Shown here: one piece after another, positions 27,261 to 36,220 of the stretch
Layout: each line of letters begins with the position of its first letter
Position numbering within the stretch: position 1 is the first letter of the stretch
Assembly (NCBI GenBank): GCA_016718525.1
Contig: JADKDD010000002.1
Location: forward strand, 930,001-994,000
Length of the DNA: 64,000 nt
Reading direction: 5' to 3'
Source of the DNA: Rhodocyclaceae bacterium
Lineage (GTDB): Bacteria; Pseudomonadota; Gammaproteobacteria; Burkholderiales; Rhodocyclaceae
Made by a program: the position numbers and the translations under genes
Notes under the pieces: generated by a model
What the model was told of the DNA's origin: nothing
Seen by the model: the letters and a program-made list of their open reading frames with translations, nothing else
Database searches by the model: none

Positions 27261-27868
27261 CCTGGTCGGTGCAACTTCGCCAACTAGGGGTGGTCGATTA
27301 CGACGCAACCTTCGCAGCGATGCAAAGTTTCACCGCCACGCGTGACGAAACGAGCGCCGACGAGATCTGGTTATGCCAGCACCCCGCCGTATTCACTCAG
27401 GGACTTTCCGGCAAACCGGAACATTTGCTCGCTGATATTGGCATTCCTGTCGCCCAAGTGGATCGCGGCGGTCAAATCACCTATCACGGTCCGGGACAAG
27501 TCGTTGCATACCTGATGCTGGACCTGCGCCGGCGCGGATTGAAAGTGCGGGAATTCGTCACGCGGATAGAACAGGCAATCATTGATACGCTTGCCGGATA
27601 CAACATTGCCGGTGAGCGCCATCCTGGCGCGCCGGGCGTCTATGTTGCCGGTGCCAAGATCGCTGCGCTGGGCTTGCGAATCAAGCGGGGTTGCAGTTAT
27701 CACGGACTATCACTTAACGTCGATATGGACCTCACTCCTTACCGCGCAATCAACCCGTGCGGCTACGCGGGTCTGGCGGTCACCCAATTGCGCGATCTCG
27801 GCGTCTCGGGCGATACTGCACAGGTTGCCACGGCGCTGACCCGCCATCTCGAAGAACAGTTTCCATGA
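27257..27868 (+). CDS. lipB: octanoyl-(acyl-carrier-protein)-protein N-octanoyltransferase
   Basis: 203 residues from a GTG overlapping the ybeD stop. Transfers octanoate from ACP to lipoyl domains. Motifs: RGGQITYHGPGQ, the catalytic Lys in GAKIAALGLRI and the catalytic Cys in INPCGYAGLAVTQ. It overlaps lipA by ATGA. Confidence 0.96.
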   Translation: MTWSVQLRQLGVVDYDATFAAMQSFTATRDETSADEIWLCQHPAVFTQGLSGKPEHLLADIGIPVAQVDRGGQITYHGPGQVVAYLMLDLRRRGLKVREFVTRIEQAIIDTLAGYNIAGERHPGAPGVYVAGAKIAALGLRIKRGCSYHGLSLNVDMDLTPYRAINPCGYAGLAVTQLRDLGVSGDTAQVATALTRHLEEQFP

Positions 27869-28839
27869 CCACCGAATCGACGCAGGACAGTACGCGTGAA
27901 AAGCAAAAAGGCGATGCCAAAACGGCGCGTGCCTATGGCCGGACTGCGATCAAAATCGTCCCCATCACCGAAGCACTGAAAAAGCCCTCTTGGATCCGCG
28001 TCAAAGCCGGCAACAACGCTGCACGGTTCGGTGAGATCAAGCAAATTCTGCGCGACAATAATTTGCATACGGTGTGTGAAGAAGCCAGCTGCCCGAATAT
28101 CGGTGAATGCTTTGGCAAGGGCACGGCAACGTTCATGATTCTGGGTGATTTATGCACCCGCCGCTGTCCGTTCTGTGATGTCGGTCACGGCAAACCCTTG
28201 CCGCCGGATGTGAATGAACCGGAAAAACTGGCCCGCTCGATTGCAGCGATGCGCCTGAAATATGTCGTAATTACCAGTGTCGATCGGGATGACTTGCGCG
28301 ATGGTGGTGCCCAGCATTTTGCCGATTGTATTTCGCAGATACGGACTTTGTCTCCGCAAACCACCATTGAAGTACTGGTGCCCGATTTCCGCGGGCGGCT
28401 CGACGTCGCCTTGCAGATCCTCAGCAAACAACCGCCGAACGTCATGAACCACAATCTGGAAACCGTACCCCGGTTATACAAACAGGCGCGCCCGGGTGCC
28501 GACTATCTGCATTCGCTCAAACTGCTCGAGCAATTCAAAGTTCTCCATCCGGAGCTACCGACCAAATCCGGTTTGATGTTGGGCCTGGGTGAAACTGACG
28601 AGGAAATTCTCGCTACCATGCGTGATCTGAGGGCCCACCAAGTCGACATGCTGACACTGGGCCAATACCTTTCGCCATCCAAACACCACTTGCCGGTGGT
28701 CCGCTATGCCCATCCAGACACCTTTGCAATGTTCGAGCGGGAAGCCATGGCAATGGGTTTTTCGAATGCAGCTTGTGGCCCGATGGTGCGTTCGAGTTAC
28801 CACGCCGACCAGCAAGCGCATGAGGCCGGTGTGACCTAG
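27865..28839 (+). CDS. lipA: lipoyl synthase
   Basis: 324 residues from the ATG at 27865; an open frame reaches further upstream but only by running through lipB. Radical-SAM enzyme that inserts two sulfurs into octanoyl domains. It has both iron-sulfur sites: the auxiliary cluster CEEASCPNIGEC and the radical-SAM CTRRCPFCDV. The C-terminal RSSYHADQQ supplies the Ser ligand of the auxiliary cluster. The last gene of the dat-ybeD-lipB-lipA run. Confidence 0.97.
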   Translation: MTTESTQDSTREKQKGDAKTARAYGRTAIKIVPITEALKKPSWIRVKAGNNAARFGEIKQILRDNNLHTVCEEASCPNIGECFGKGTATFMILGDLCTRRCPFCDVGHGKPLPPDVNEPEKLARSIAAMRLKYVVITSVDRDDLRDGGAQHFADCISQIRTLSPQTTIEVLVPDFRGRLDVALQILSKQPPNVMNHNLETVPRLYKQARPGADYLHSLKLLEQFKVLHPELPTKSGLMLGLGETDEEILATMRDLRAHQVDMLTLGQYLSPSKHHLPVVRYAHPDTFAMFEREAMAMGFSNAACGPMVRSSYHADQQAHEAGVT

Positions 28840-28894
28840 TGGGTAGTGGGTTGGCTGGTGCTGCAAGTGCACCGCGCTTGCAAGACGCAATGTC

Positions 28895-30862
28895 ATGAAT
28901 CTCAACGACGCACAGCGCGAAGCAATCGCTTACATCGACGGGCCGCTCCTGGTTTTGGCCGGTGCGGGTTCCGGCAAGACCGGTGTGATCACGCACAAAA
29001 TCGCCCATTTAGTGACCAATCTTGGTATCGCGCCGCACCGGATCGCGGCGATTACCTTTACCAACAAGGCCGCCAAGGAGATGAGCGAGCGGGTTGGCAA
29101 GGCAATTGGTGGCCGTGCCGAGGGTGTAATCATCAGCACTTTTCATTCGCTCGGCGTGCGCATCCTGCGTCAGGAATGTCGCGCGCTCGGGCTCAAGCCG
29201 GGCTTTTCGATCCTGGATGCGACTGATACCACGGCGCTGTTTCAAGAGTTGGCGGGCGGCGTCGACAAAATCCGCCTGCGCATGATGCAAACCCGGATTT
29301 CGCTGTGGAAAAACGCCCTGCTCGATTCGGCTCAGGCGATGAAGGCTGCTGCTGACGAACTGGAGCATGAGGCGGCGGCGCTATACACAGGCTACGAACG
29401 CAGCCTCAATGCGTATCAGGCGGTGGATTTTGATGACTTGATCCGCCTGCCGGTGAAACTTTTCTCCAATGACGAAATCGCCGCGGAACGTTGGCGTTCG
29501 CGCCTGTGGCATTTGCTGGTCGATGAATACCAGGACACCAATCGCTGCCAATATCGCCTGGTACAGTTGTTGACGCAGGGCCGTGATTCCTTCACCGCCG
29601 TGGGTGACGACGATCAATCCATTTACGCCTGGCGCGGAGCCGATGCGGCCAATCTGCAAGCGCTAAAGCATGACTATCCGGCGCTCAAGGTGATCAAGCT
29701 GGAACAAAACTACCGCTCGACCACACGAATACTCAAAGCCGCCAACGCATTGATTGCGCACAATCCGAAGACCTTCGAAAAACGCCTGTGGTCGGACTAC
29801 GGGTTGGGCGATCCGATTCGGGTTCGTGCCTGCAAGGATGGCGATGAAGAAGCCGAGGCAGTCGTGAGCCAACTCGCTGCCCACAAGTTTTCCAGCGGCG
29901 CTGCATTTTCCGACTACGCGATTTTGTATCGCGGCAACTTTCAGGCACGTGCCTTCGAGCAACAGTTGCGCGCACAACGCGTGCCCTATGTGATTTCCGG
30001 TGGACAGTCATTCTTCGAGCGTACTGAAATCAAGGACATCACGTCCTACTTGCGTCTGCTCGCCAACGACAGCGATGATCCGGCGTTCATCCGTGCCGTG
30101 ACGACACCCAAGCGCGGGATCGGCAGTACTACGCTTGAAGCGCTCGGCAGAGCAGCCGGCAGGCGCCAGCAAAGTCTGATGGCAACCGTCTTTACCCCCG
30201 GGTTGGATGCCGATCTCTCGATTAAACAGCACACTGCGCTACGTCAGTTTGGTGATTTCATCCGTCGCATGGAGCACCGTGCGCGCAGCGAAGATGCGGG
30301 CAACGTACTCAATGATTTGCTCACTGCGATCGGTTACGAAGCCTCATTGTTTTCATCGGTCGAACCGCGCGAGGCACAGGCGCGAATCGCCAACGTACGC
30401 GACTTTGTCGATTGGATTGCCGACAAGGGTATTGAGGAAAGCAAGACGCTGTTGGAGCTGGCGCAGTCGATCGCGCTGTTAGCGATGTTGGATAAGAACG
30501 ACGCCAGCTCCGACGCCGTTCAGCTTGCCACCTTGCACGCTTCCAAAGGTCTGGAGTTTCGTCACGTGTTCCTGGTTGGCGTCGAAGAAGGCAGTTTGCC
30601 GCACCGCGACTCGCAAACGCCGGACAAGATCGAAGAGGAGCGACGGCTGATGTATGTCGGCATCACACGCGCGCGTAACACGCTTAACGTCACCTGGTGC
30701 GAGCGGCGCAAGTTGGCCCGTGAATGGGTGCCGCGCGAGCCATCGCGATTCATTGCCGAAATGGGGGAAACGCCACGGCGCGCCGAAGCGGACCAGGTTC
30801 CTGATGCGCAAACCGCGCGCAACCGTGCGGCTGATTTGCTGGCGAAATTCAGCGTACGCTAG
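28895..30862 (+). CDS. rep: ATP-dependent DNA helicase Rep (UvrD/PcrA family)
   Basis: 655 residues, superfamily 1 3'-5' helicase. Walker A (GAGSGKTGVITHKI), motif Ia (ITFTNKAAKEM), Walker B (LLVDEYQDTN), motif III (VGDDDQSIYAWRGA), motif IV (LEQNYRSTTRIL) and the late TLHASKGLEF and YVGITRAR motifs are all present. Its length and absence of the UvrD C-terminal extension favour Rep, which removes proteins ahead of the replication fork. Probably its own transcription unit. Confidence 0.93.
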   Translation: MNLNDAQREAIAYIDGPLLVLAGAGSGKTGVITHKIAHLVTNLGIAPHRIAAITFTNKAAKEMSERVGKAIGGRAEGVIISTFHSLGVRILRQECRALGLKPGFSILDATDTTALFQELAGGVDKIRLRMMQTRISLWKNALLDSAQAMKAAADELEHEAAALYTGYERSLNAYQAVDFDDLIRLPVKLFSNDEIAAERWRSRLWHLLVDEYQDTNRCQYRLVQLLTQGRDSFTAVGDDDQSIYAWRGADAANLQALKHDYPALKVIKLEQNYRSTTRILKAANALIAHNPKTFEKRLWSDYGLGDPIRVRACKDGDEEAEAVVSQLAAHKFSSGAAFSDYAILYRGNFQARAFEQQLRAQRVPYVISGGQSFFERTEIKDITSYLRLLANDSDDPAFIRAVTTPKRGIGSTTLEALGRAAGRRQQSLMATVFTPGLDADLSIKQHTALRQFGDFIRRMEHRARSEDAGNVLNDLLTAIGYEASLFSSVEPREAQARIANVRDFVDWIADKGIEESKTLLELAQSIALLAMLDKNDASSDAVQLATLHASKGLEFRHVFLVGVEEGSLPHRDSQTPDKIEEERRLMYVGITRARNTLNVTWCERRKLAREWVPREPSRFIAEMGETPRRAEADQVPDAQTARNRAADLLAKFSVR

Positions 30863-30879
30863 ATTGGGCTGTATATAGC

Positions 30880-30904
30880 CAGTTGGTGCTGGTAATACGC
30901 CGTT
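30880..30904 (-). repeat. dispersed 25-base element, copy 8 (rep-cytochrome gap)
   Basis: On the minus strand AACGGCGT, spacer ATTAC, then CAGCACCAACTG: a perfect match. It lies between the rep stop and the shared terminator. Confidence 0.92.
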
Positions 30905-30927
30905 GCCGGAGCAATATTGACGCTGCA

Positions 30928-30956
30928 AAAAAAGGGAGCCTCGGCTCCCTTTTTTC
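30928..30956. terminator. bidirectional rho-independent terminator
   Basis: GGGAGCC and GGCTCCC form the stem, flanked by a run of A on the left and of T on the right, so it works for rep (plus) and for the cytochrome gene (minus), which converge here. Confidence 0.92.
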
Positions 30957-30976
30957 CGTACCAACGACTGAACTCT

Positions 30977-31447
30977 CTACGGAGCTTTCAGCTTTCCACC
31001 CGAAGCATTGGCCATGTGCGCAATCGCTCTTGCCAACTCGGTATCGGAAGCATCCGAACCGCCACGTGGTGGCATTGCGCCTTTACCTGCGATCGCCGAC
31101 TTTAGCAATCCATCCAATCCCAGCGCCAGACGCGGTTTCCATGCAGCAGCATCACCCGTCTTTGGTGCGCCTGCCGCGCCGCTGCCGTGGCAGGCAACGC
31201 AGGCAACTGTATAAATCTCTTCTCCTGACCGCTCTGCGGCACCTGCCACCTTGGCTTTTGCCACCTCCAGTTTTGCCACAGGAGCAATTCGCGCTGTCGC
31301 AGATTCATCGACCTGCGGATTGCTGCTGTGTGCAATCGTCGATGCCATCTTCACCACGACAGTCACAATCAGCGCGCTGACCAGCAAAACTACCAAGGCA
31401 TAAACCGCGATGACGTTTATATTGAATTCGGATTTTGTATCGGACAT
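30977..31447 (-). CDS. cytochrome c5 family membrane-anchored cytochrome
   Basis: 156 residues. One N-terminal transmembrane helix (VIAVYALVVLLVSALIVTVVV) serves as anchor; a linker follows; the C-terminal domain has the haem site CVACH and a distal Met in KGAMPPRGG, with the final helix ELARAIAHMANASGG. This is the build of a small periplasmic electron carrier to terminal oxidases. A promoter should lie between 31448 and the tRNA gene. Confidence 0.93.
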   Translation of the reverse strand: MSDTKSEFNINVIAVYALVVLLVSALIVTVVVKMASTIAHSSNPQVDESATARIAPVAKLEVAKAKVAGAAERSGEEIYTVACVACHGSGAAGAPKTGDAAAWKPRLALGLDGLLKSAIAGKGAMPPRGGSDASDTELARAIAHMANASGGKLKAP

Positions 31448-31627
31448 GGATCTAACCTCGATAGTAAAAGAACGCCGGACAAGGATCCGGCAAACGGAAC
31501 GAAGTTTAAAGCCATTTCAACAGCGACGCGTAGACGGATTCTCCGAATCCTGACTGATACAGCTGACTGCCCGAGGTGCCAGTGTAAAATGGCACACTGA
31601 AAGCGCTATTTCACGGCGTTGCAATAA

Positions 31628-31703
31628 GCGCGCGTAGCTCAATGGATAGAGTACTGGCCTCCGAAGCCAGGGGTTGTGGGTTCGATCCCCGCCGCGCGCA
31701 CCA
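31628..31703 (+). tRNA. tRNA-Arg (anticodon CCG)
   Basis: A 76-base cloverleaf. The acceptor arm GCGCGCG pairs with CGCGCGC at 31693-31699, and CCA is encoded. The anticodon stem CTGGC/GCCAG encloses CTCCGAA, giving anticodon CCG, which reads CGG. The T-loop TTCGATC is standard. Confidence 0.97.
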
Positions 31704-31785
31704 AATGCATTAACGGTTTGGCAATGATGTCTTGACGGGTACCAAGACGCAGGCAGGCGCGGACGACGCAAGATCAAGGAATACA

Positions 31786-32745
31786 TCAGTAACCGAGGTA
31801 GGTTCCGCCAACGTGGCGACCAAACTTGGGTACAAACATGTCATTGAACCCATGCCAACTGCCATATTTTGGCTGCAACTCCGCATAGGCGGCGCGCAGT
31901 GCTTCGCGCAATGCAGGCCCATCAGTTGGTGATTCAACGCCACGCGACAGAATCTCGCGCCTGACCACCGTTTGAAATGCGACGGTCATGTCACGATAAT
32001 CGACCAGATCCTGTTTTGACCCACGGCCTGTGTGGCTGGGAATGTAATGATCCGCGTTGAGGGCGATCAGACGGTCCAAGGCTCGAATATAACCAGGGTA
32101 GTAAAAATCCGGAAAGTCGAATGGCGGGAGCGTTTTCACGAACATCATGTCCGGGGCATAGACCGAACTGGCCGACGGAACATAAAAGCCGTAAAGGGTG
32201 TGCGAATGCGAATATGGCATGTACAGCGCGCGTACTTCCAAATTCCCGAGCAGCAATGTCTGGTCTCCGGTGATAGAGCGGGTGACCGTCGCAATACCTT
32301 TGCCGGCTTCGGGCCAGTCATGCACCAGCGCATTGGTGTCGGCGTGGGCAATGACCTCGGCTCCGGTGAAAATCGCGGAACCGCGGATGTGGTCAAGATG
32401 ATTGTGGGAAAAGATCACCCAGCGAACCGGTTCGCCGGAAAATGCTTTCTGGATCGATAACTTCAGTGCAGCAGCGTGCTCGTCTGAGAAAGTATCAATA
32501 ACGGCAATCCCCTCGTTCGTGCGCAGCACCAAGGAACGGGTGAAGCCGCGCTCAAAAGCATAAACCGGTCCTGATACCTGGTACAAAGATGGTTGGATGT
32601 AATCGAAATGGGAAAAATAGGTGGTCGGCATTGCCTGCGAAAACAGCAGCGCCCGTAGTTGGGAGCCGTTACTCCATAGCATTACCAGCAAAAAAATGAC
32701 GACCGCAATTCCGCCTCCGATCAGACCCAAACTGATTTTCTTCAT
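31786..32745 (-). CDS. membrane-anchored metallo-beta-lactamase-fold hydrolase
   Basis: About 319 residues from the ATG ending at 32745 (MKKISLGLIGG). An N-terminal transmembrane helix (IGGGIAVVIFLLVMLW) is followed by an MBL domain with HxHxDH as HNHLDH, a Gly/Asp-rich strand (IAVIDTFSDEH) and YIPSHTGRG late. The region after YAPDMMFVKTL resembles alkylsulfatase-type MBL proteins, but the substrate is unknown. It is divergent from a TetR regulator over a short AT-rich gap with a near-palindrome, so it is probably that regulator's target. Near its C-terminus GVESPTDG may be a decayed dispersed element. Confidence 0.85.
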   Translation of the reverse strand: MKKISLGLIGGGIAVVIFLLVMLWSNGSQLRALLFSQAMPTTYFSHFDYIQPSLYQVSGPVYAFERGFTRSLVLRTNEGIAVIDTFSDEHAAALKLSIQKAFSGEPVRWVIFSHNHLDHIRGSAIFTGAEVIAHADTNALVHDWPEAGKGIATVTRSITGDQTLLLGNLEVRALYMPYSHSHTLYGFYVPSASSVYAPDMMFVKTLPPFDFPDFYYPGYIRALDRLIALNADHYIPSHTGRGSKQDLVDYRDMTVAFQTVVRREILSRGVESPTDGPALREALRAAYAELQPKYGSWHGFNDMFVPKFGRHVGGTYLGY

Positions 32746-32772
32746 TCCGGAATTCCTGTTCTCATAATTTTG

Positions 32773-32784
32773 TACGATACCGTA
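32773..32784. promoter_or_regulatory. probable TetR operator between the MBL and TetR genes
   Basis: TACGATACCGTA matches its own reverse complement at 10 of 12 positions, in a notably AT-rich 79-base gap between divergent genes. A second partial copy (TATACGATG) overlaps the TetR start. A dimeric repressor site serving both promoters is the likely reading. Confidence 0.6.
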
Positions 32785-32824
32785 TAATATAAGAAAATTA
32801 CCACGAGTCAATTATTTTTATACG

Positions 32825-33436
32825 ATGACGAACAAAATAGTCCCGGGCCAGCGCGGCAGACCCAGATCATTTGACGAAGCGGAGGTTCTCAGGCGCGCGC
32901 AGAAAGTATTTCTGGAACAGGGATTTGAGGCTACGTCTTATGAAGACATTGCGCTCGCCATGGGACTCTCGAAACCCAGCCTATACAACACGTTCGGCGA
33001 CAAGACGGCGCTGTTCGAACGATCCATAACTAATTATGTGGATCACGCCCGGGAACAGATCATGGCTAGTTTCACAACCGCCCCCGATCTTGCCGAAGCG
33101 GCCAAACAAATGCTGCTCGCGGCCGCAGACGTTTATGCGGAGCCGGACAAACCTTCGACCGGATGTCTGCTGGTAGGTACAGCGCTGCCTGGTTGCGCGC
33201 AAAACGAGCAGTTACGGAATGCACTTTCCGGATTCATTGCATCCCTGGATGCTGATCTCGAAAAACTGATCGCCGAGCGCTTCGGTGCAGATGTACGCGC
33301 GTTGGGCAAGACAGCGCGGGAATTATCCCTGTTGATAAGCGGTCTGCTTTTTTCACTTGCAGTCCGGGCACGCACCGGAGTTACCAGACGCAAGCTACGC
33401 AAAGCGGCCATAGAGCTGGCGGTGATTCTGACTTAA
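32825..33436 (+). CDS. TetR/AcrR family transcriptional regulator
   Basis: 203 residues. The N-terminal helix-turn-helix is typical: AQKVFLEQGFEATSYEDIALAMGLSKPSLYNTFGDKTALF. The C-terminal ligand domain contains STGCLLVG and CAQNEQLRNALSGF, as in AcrR-like regulators of the TetR_C group. It is divergent from the membrane MBL hydrolase, which it probably represses along with itself. Confidence 0.93.
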   Translation: MTNKIVPGQRGRPRSFDEAEVLRRAQKVFLEQGFEATSYEDIALAMGLSKPSLYNTFGDKTALFERSITNYVDHAREQIMASFTTAPDLAEAAKQMLLAAADVYAEPDKPSTGCLLVGTALPGCAQNEQLRNALSGFIASLDADLEKLIAERFGADVRALGKTARELSLLISGLLFSLAVRARTGVTRRKLRKAAIELAVILT

Positions 33437-33490
33437 TGCTTGGCTCGATATTGTTCTTGCCACGCATTGTTCGTACCAGAGAAAATCAAA

Positions 33491-33512
33491 CAGGGTCGCC
33501 TGCACGACCCTG
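33491..33512. terminator. hairpin between convergent TetR and GST genes
   Basis: CAGGGTCG and CGACCCTG form a perfect 8-bp stem with a 6-base loop. The minus-strand exit is moderately T-rich. A shared terminator for the two convergent genes is likely. Confidence 0.75.
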
Positions 33513-33529
33513 CTTCATCGTTCCGCTGT

Positions 33530-34138
33530 TTACTTGAGCAGTCCTTCGGCCTTCATCGCCGCGACCACCGCTGGCCGACTGGCAATCCTCGCACTGTAGG
33601 CCTGAAGATTGGCGAGCTCGGAAAGATCAAGGCCGACGTATTTGGCCCAATTGGTTACCGTAAACAAATAGCCGTCGGCAACCGTAAAGGTGTCACCCAT
33701 CAGAAACTGTTTGCCGGCGAGTTCGCCATCCAGCCAGGTAAAGCGTTTCTTGAGCTGATTCAGACTGCTGGTCTTCGTCTCGACCGCGGCCGCCGGATTG
33801 AACAGCGGGCTAAAGGTCTTGTGGATTTCGGTACCGATAAAGGTCAGCCATTCCTGAAGTTTGTATCGCTCGAAGGTTCCATTGGCAGGCGCCAAATGTT
33901 TTCCCGGAACCTGATCGGCAATGTACTGGACAATCGCCGGCCCTTCGCGCAGACGGCGACCGTCGTCGAGTTCCAAAACTGGAACGTAGCCCAGAGGGTT
34001 GATGGTGTAGAAGTCAGTACCATCAGGCAATAGGTGTGTTTTGGTCGGCGCTGATATCGCTTCAAAGCTCAAGCCAGCCTCATACAACGCAATGTGAGGA
34101 GAAAGCGAACAGGCGCCAGCAGAATAGTAAAGTTTCAT
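33530..34138 (-). CDS. glutathione S-transferase, beta class
   Basis: 202 residues. The start MKLYYSAGACSLSPHIALYEAG holds the Cys10-type active site of beta GSTs, followed by NPLGYVPVLELDDG (the cis-Pro glutathione site) and EGPAIVQYIAD. The C-terminal helical domain ends with ASRPAVVAAMKAEGL. It conjugates glutathione to electrophiles or reduces mixed disulfides in the cytoplasm. Monocistronic by context. Confidence 0.93.
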   Translation of the reverse strand: MKLYYSAGACSLSPHIALYEAGLSFEAISAPTKTHLLPDGTDFYTINPLGYVPVLELDDGRRLREGPAIVQYIADQVPGKHLAPANGTFERYKLQEWLTFIGTEIHKTFSPLFNPAAAVETKTSSLNQLKKRFTWLDGELAGKQFLMGDTFTVADGYLFTVTNWAKYVGLDLSELANLQAYSARIASRPAVVAAMKAEGLLK

Positions 34139-34188
34139 GTTTTGCCTCGTAGTGGAAAGTGTTATGAAGTATGCGCTATTGGTTGCGA

Positions 34189-34674
34189 TTACTTTGCTGC
34201 CGGCATCTCGCCACTGGTGTGTGGCGGAGGTTGTTTGTGCCGCATCCCTGAGCCGCGCTTGGCGTGGAATTCTTCAAAAGTTTTTTTCTGCTCAGGCGTG
34301 AGCGTTTGATAAAACGCCTTGAGAGCAGCCAGATGCATCGCCATCTGCGCCTGGTGCGCTTTCGCGCGTTCCAAACGTCGCTCGGCACGCTCGGGTACCG
34401 TCAATTTTGCCCGATCCTGCGGCTTGGTTTCGGCGACAGATGGCTTGTGCTGTTCGGACTCGATCAATTTTTTCCATCCCGGCTCCTGCTCGGCTGTAAG
34501 CTTTAGAGCCTGATGAAGCTGTTCGTGGTGTTGCTCCATCATTTTGCTTTGCCCGTGATGAACTTCATGACCCATGTCATCACATCTGCTCTGGCCAAAG
34601 GCCGGGTTGGCCGCCATCGCGCCCAAACCAGCGGCGAAGATTAGTGCAGGGATTTGTTGGCTGAAATAGGTCAT
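34189..34674 (-). CDS. Spy/CpxP-like periplasmic LTXXQ-motif protein
   Basis: About 161 residues from the ATG ending at 34674, preceded by AAGGA. Signal peptide ends near PAFG. The mature part is mostly charged helix with the two LTxxQ-type repeats, LTAEQEPGWKKLIE and LTPEQKKTFEEFH, in the order seen in Spy and CpxP. Such proteins are ATP-independent periplasmic chaperones or inhibitors of Cpx-type sensors, and some respond to metals. His-rich stretches (MGHEVHHGQ and MEQHHEQLH) suggest metal binding. Confidence 0.85.
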   Translation of the reverse strand: MTYFSQQIPALIFAAGLGAMAANPAFGQSRCDDMGHEVHHGQSKMMEQHHEQLHQALKLTAEQEPGWKKLIESEQHKPSVAETKPQDRAKLTVPERAERRLERAKAHQAQMAMHLAALKAFYQTLTPEQKKTFEEFHAKRGSGMRHKQPPPHTSGEMPAAK

Positions 34675-34865
34675 GTTGGTCCTTGATCCGGAATGAAATT
34701 TCAAAGTAGCGGTTGGTCAATTCAGCTCAACCGTTGCGCAATTGGTCTGGCACATATGGGTTGTTGAATGCCTGTTTCAAGTTGACGCGCCAAAATATGC
34801 AACGATTGACTCCCCAAGGAGTCTGGAATGCCCTAATATCCAGAAACTCTTTTTAGGAGACAAAC

Positions 34866-35636
34866 ATGAAATTCAAGAAAATCGCAACCGCAGCAACAGC
34901 GTTGTTGCTTGCTACGACCGGCGTCTACGCGCAAACGCCACCGGCGCCAGTCAGCCAGCCAGCGGTAAATCTCGTCAACGCCGAATCTATTCAAGCCCTC
35001 AAGGATATGGGCGCACACCTGCAAACACTGAAGCGCTTTCAGGTGTCTACACAGTTGACGGGAGAGCGAGTGCTCGCTGATGGTCAAAAACTGCAGCATG
35101 TGGCGAACGCAGAGCTTGACGTAGACCGGCCCAATAAGTTGCACGCCCGCATGCATAGCGCACGCTCGGAGCGCGAGATTTTTTATGACGGAAAAGTGGC
35201 GACCATGTATACACCGGCGCAAAAGTATTACTCAAGCGTCGAGTTCTCCGGCAACCTTGGTGAACTGGTGAGTAAGCTCGAACAACGATACGCGGTCGAA
35301 ATTCCGCTGTCCGATCTTTTTCTATGGGGTACCCCGGCCGCGCCAGTCGACAAGATTGATTCCGCGATGAATGCGGGTCAGGATTTCATCGGCAACGACC
35401 TGTGTGATCACTATGCGTTTCGCCAAGGTGACTTCGACTGGCAGGTTTGGATTACTACCGGAGCAAACCCATTGCCACGCAAACTGGTGATTACCAATCG
35501 TTCCGACGAGGCTCGTCCGCAATCGGTCTCGTTGATTGAATGGAACCTGAAGCCGACCTTCAAGGACGCTGTTTTCAAATTCACGCCGCCCAAGGGTGCG
35601 ACTGCGGTCGAACTTCGCCCTATCGACAAAAAATAA
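34866..35636 (+). CDS. DUF2092 periplasmic protein
   Basis: 256 residues with a signal peptide (ending near GVYA) and AGGAG before the ATG. The DUF2092 pattern is visible: LKDMGAHLQTLKRFQVST, ANAELDVDRPNKLHARM, FYDGKVATMYTP and LPRKLVITNRSDEARPQ. The fold resembles lipoprotein carrier LolA-like barrels. It is transcribed 12 bases before the Asn/Gly-rich protein, so the two probably act together at the envelope. Confidence 0.85.
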   Translation: MKFKKIATAATALLLATTGVYAQTPPAPVSQPAVNLVNAESIQALKDMGAHLQTLKRFQVSTQLTGERVLADGQKLQHVANAELDVDRPNKLHARMHSARSEREIFYDGKVATMYTPAQKYYSSVEFSGNLGELVSKLEQRYAVEIPLSDLFLWGTPAAPVDKIDSAMNAGQDFIGNDLCDHYAFRQGDFDWQVWITTGANPLPRKLVITNRSDEARPQSVSLIEWNLKPTFKDAVFKFTPPKGATAVELRPIDKK

Positions 35637-35648
35637 AGGAGCGCCAAA

Positions 35649-36167
35649 ATGAATAAATCATTCAGCAAGTTGTTTCTTGGACCGGTGACGGTGCTTGTCG
35701 TGGCCAGCTTCGTGATGGTGCCTGTCGCTGAAGCAGCACGTGGCGGAGCCGGTGGTGGTGGCGGAGCTCGTGCGGGCGGAGGCGGTAAGCAAGTCAATAA
35801 CAACAAAGTCGATCCGCGTGCCAACAACACCCGCAACGCCAGCGTCAATAGCGTGAACAACAGAAACACCAACGTTAACGCGAACAAGAACGTCAATGTC
35901 AATGCCAACAAGAACGTCAATGTCAATGTGAATAACAACAATAATTATCATGGCGGCGGTTGGGATAACGACTACCATCCGGTAGCGACAGCGGCGGCAG
36001 TAACTGCGGCGGTGGTCGTCACCTCTGCCGTAGTTGGCTCGATGGTGCGGACCGTACCACCAGGATGCGTCCCGGTTAACTATGGCGGCATGATCTATCA
36101 GCAGTGCGGCACTACCTGGTATCAGCCGCAAGGAACGCAGTACGTGGTGATCAATGCGCCGTACTAA
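35649..36167 (+). CDS. exported Gly/Asn-rich repeat protein
   Basis: 172 residues. A signal peptide ends near VAEA and is followed by a Gly-rich segment (RGGAGGGGGARAGGGG), then about 45 residues of Asn/Val repeats (NKNVNVNANKNVNVNVNNNNN), then a hydrophobic helix (VATAAAVTAAVVVTSAVVGSMV) and a C-terminal domain with two Cys (GCVPVNYGG and QCGTTWYQP). The DNA of the Asn block is a 24-base tandem repeat. The C-terminal domain resembles that of small DUF6515-like envelope proteins. Function unknown; operon with the DUF2092 gene. Confidence 0.75.
   Translation: MNKSFSKLFLGPVTVLVVASFVMVPVAEAARGGAGGGGGARAGGGGKQVNNNKVDPRANNTRNASVNSVNNRNTNVNANKNVNVNANKNVNVNVNNNNNYHGGGWDNDYHPVATAAAVTAAVVVTSAVVGSMVRTVPPGCVPVNYGGMIYQQCGTTWYQPQGTQYVVINAPY
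35883..35930 (+). repeat. 24-base tandem repeat, two copies, coding for Asn-Val units
   Basis: Two units beginning AACAAGAACGTCAATGTC follow each other and differ only in their last two bases. They encode NKNVNVNA and NKNVNVNV, and degenerate copies flank them. Slippage at this site would change the protein in steps of eight residues without losing frame. Confidence 0.85.
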
Positions 36168-36195
36168 ACGAACCCTCGTCGCATAAGAATCAAGT

Positions 36196-36220
36196 GGCCG
36201 GCATTGCCGGCCGTTTTTTT
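36196..36220 (+). terminator. rho-independent terminator after the Asn-rich gene
   Basis: GGCCGGC and GCCGGCC form a stem around a 3-base loop, followed by GTTTTTTT. The strongest plus-strand terminator in this region. Confidence 0.93.

Noticed and set aside
31923..31944. A possible further copy of the dispersed element in the MBL gene (CAGTTGGTG ... ACGCC)
   Set aside because: The three bases CTG of the core are missing and the left block is weak; it may be a decayed copy or chance, so it is not counted as a full copy.
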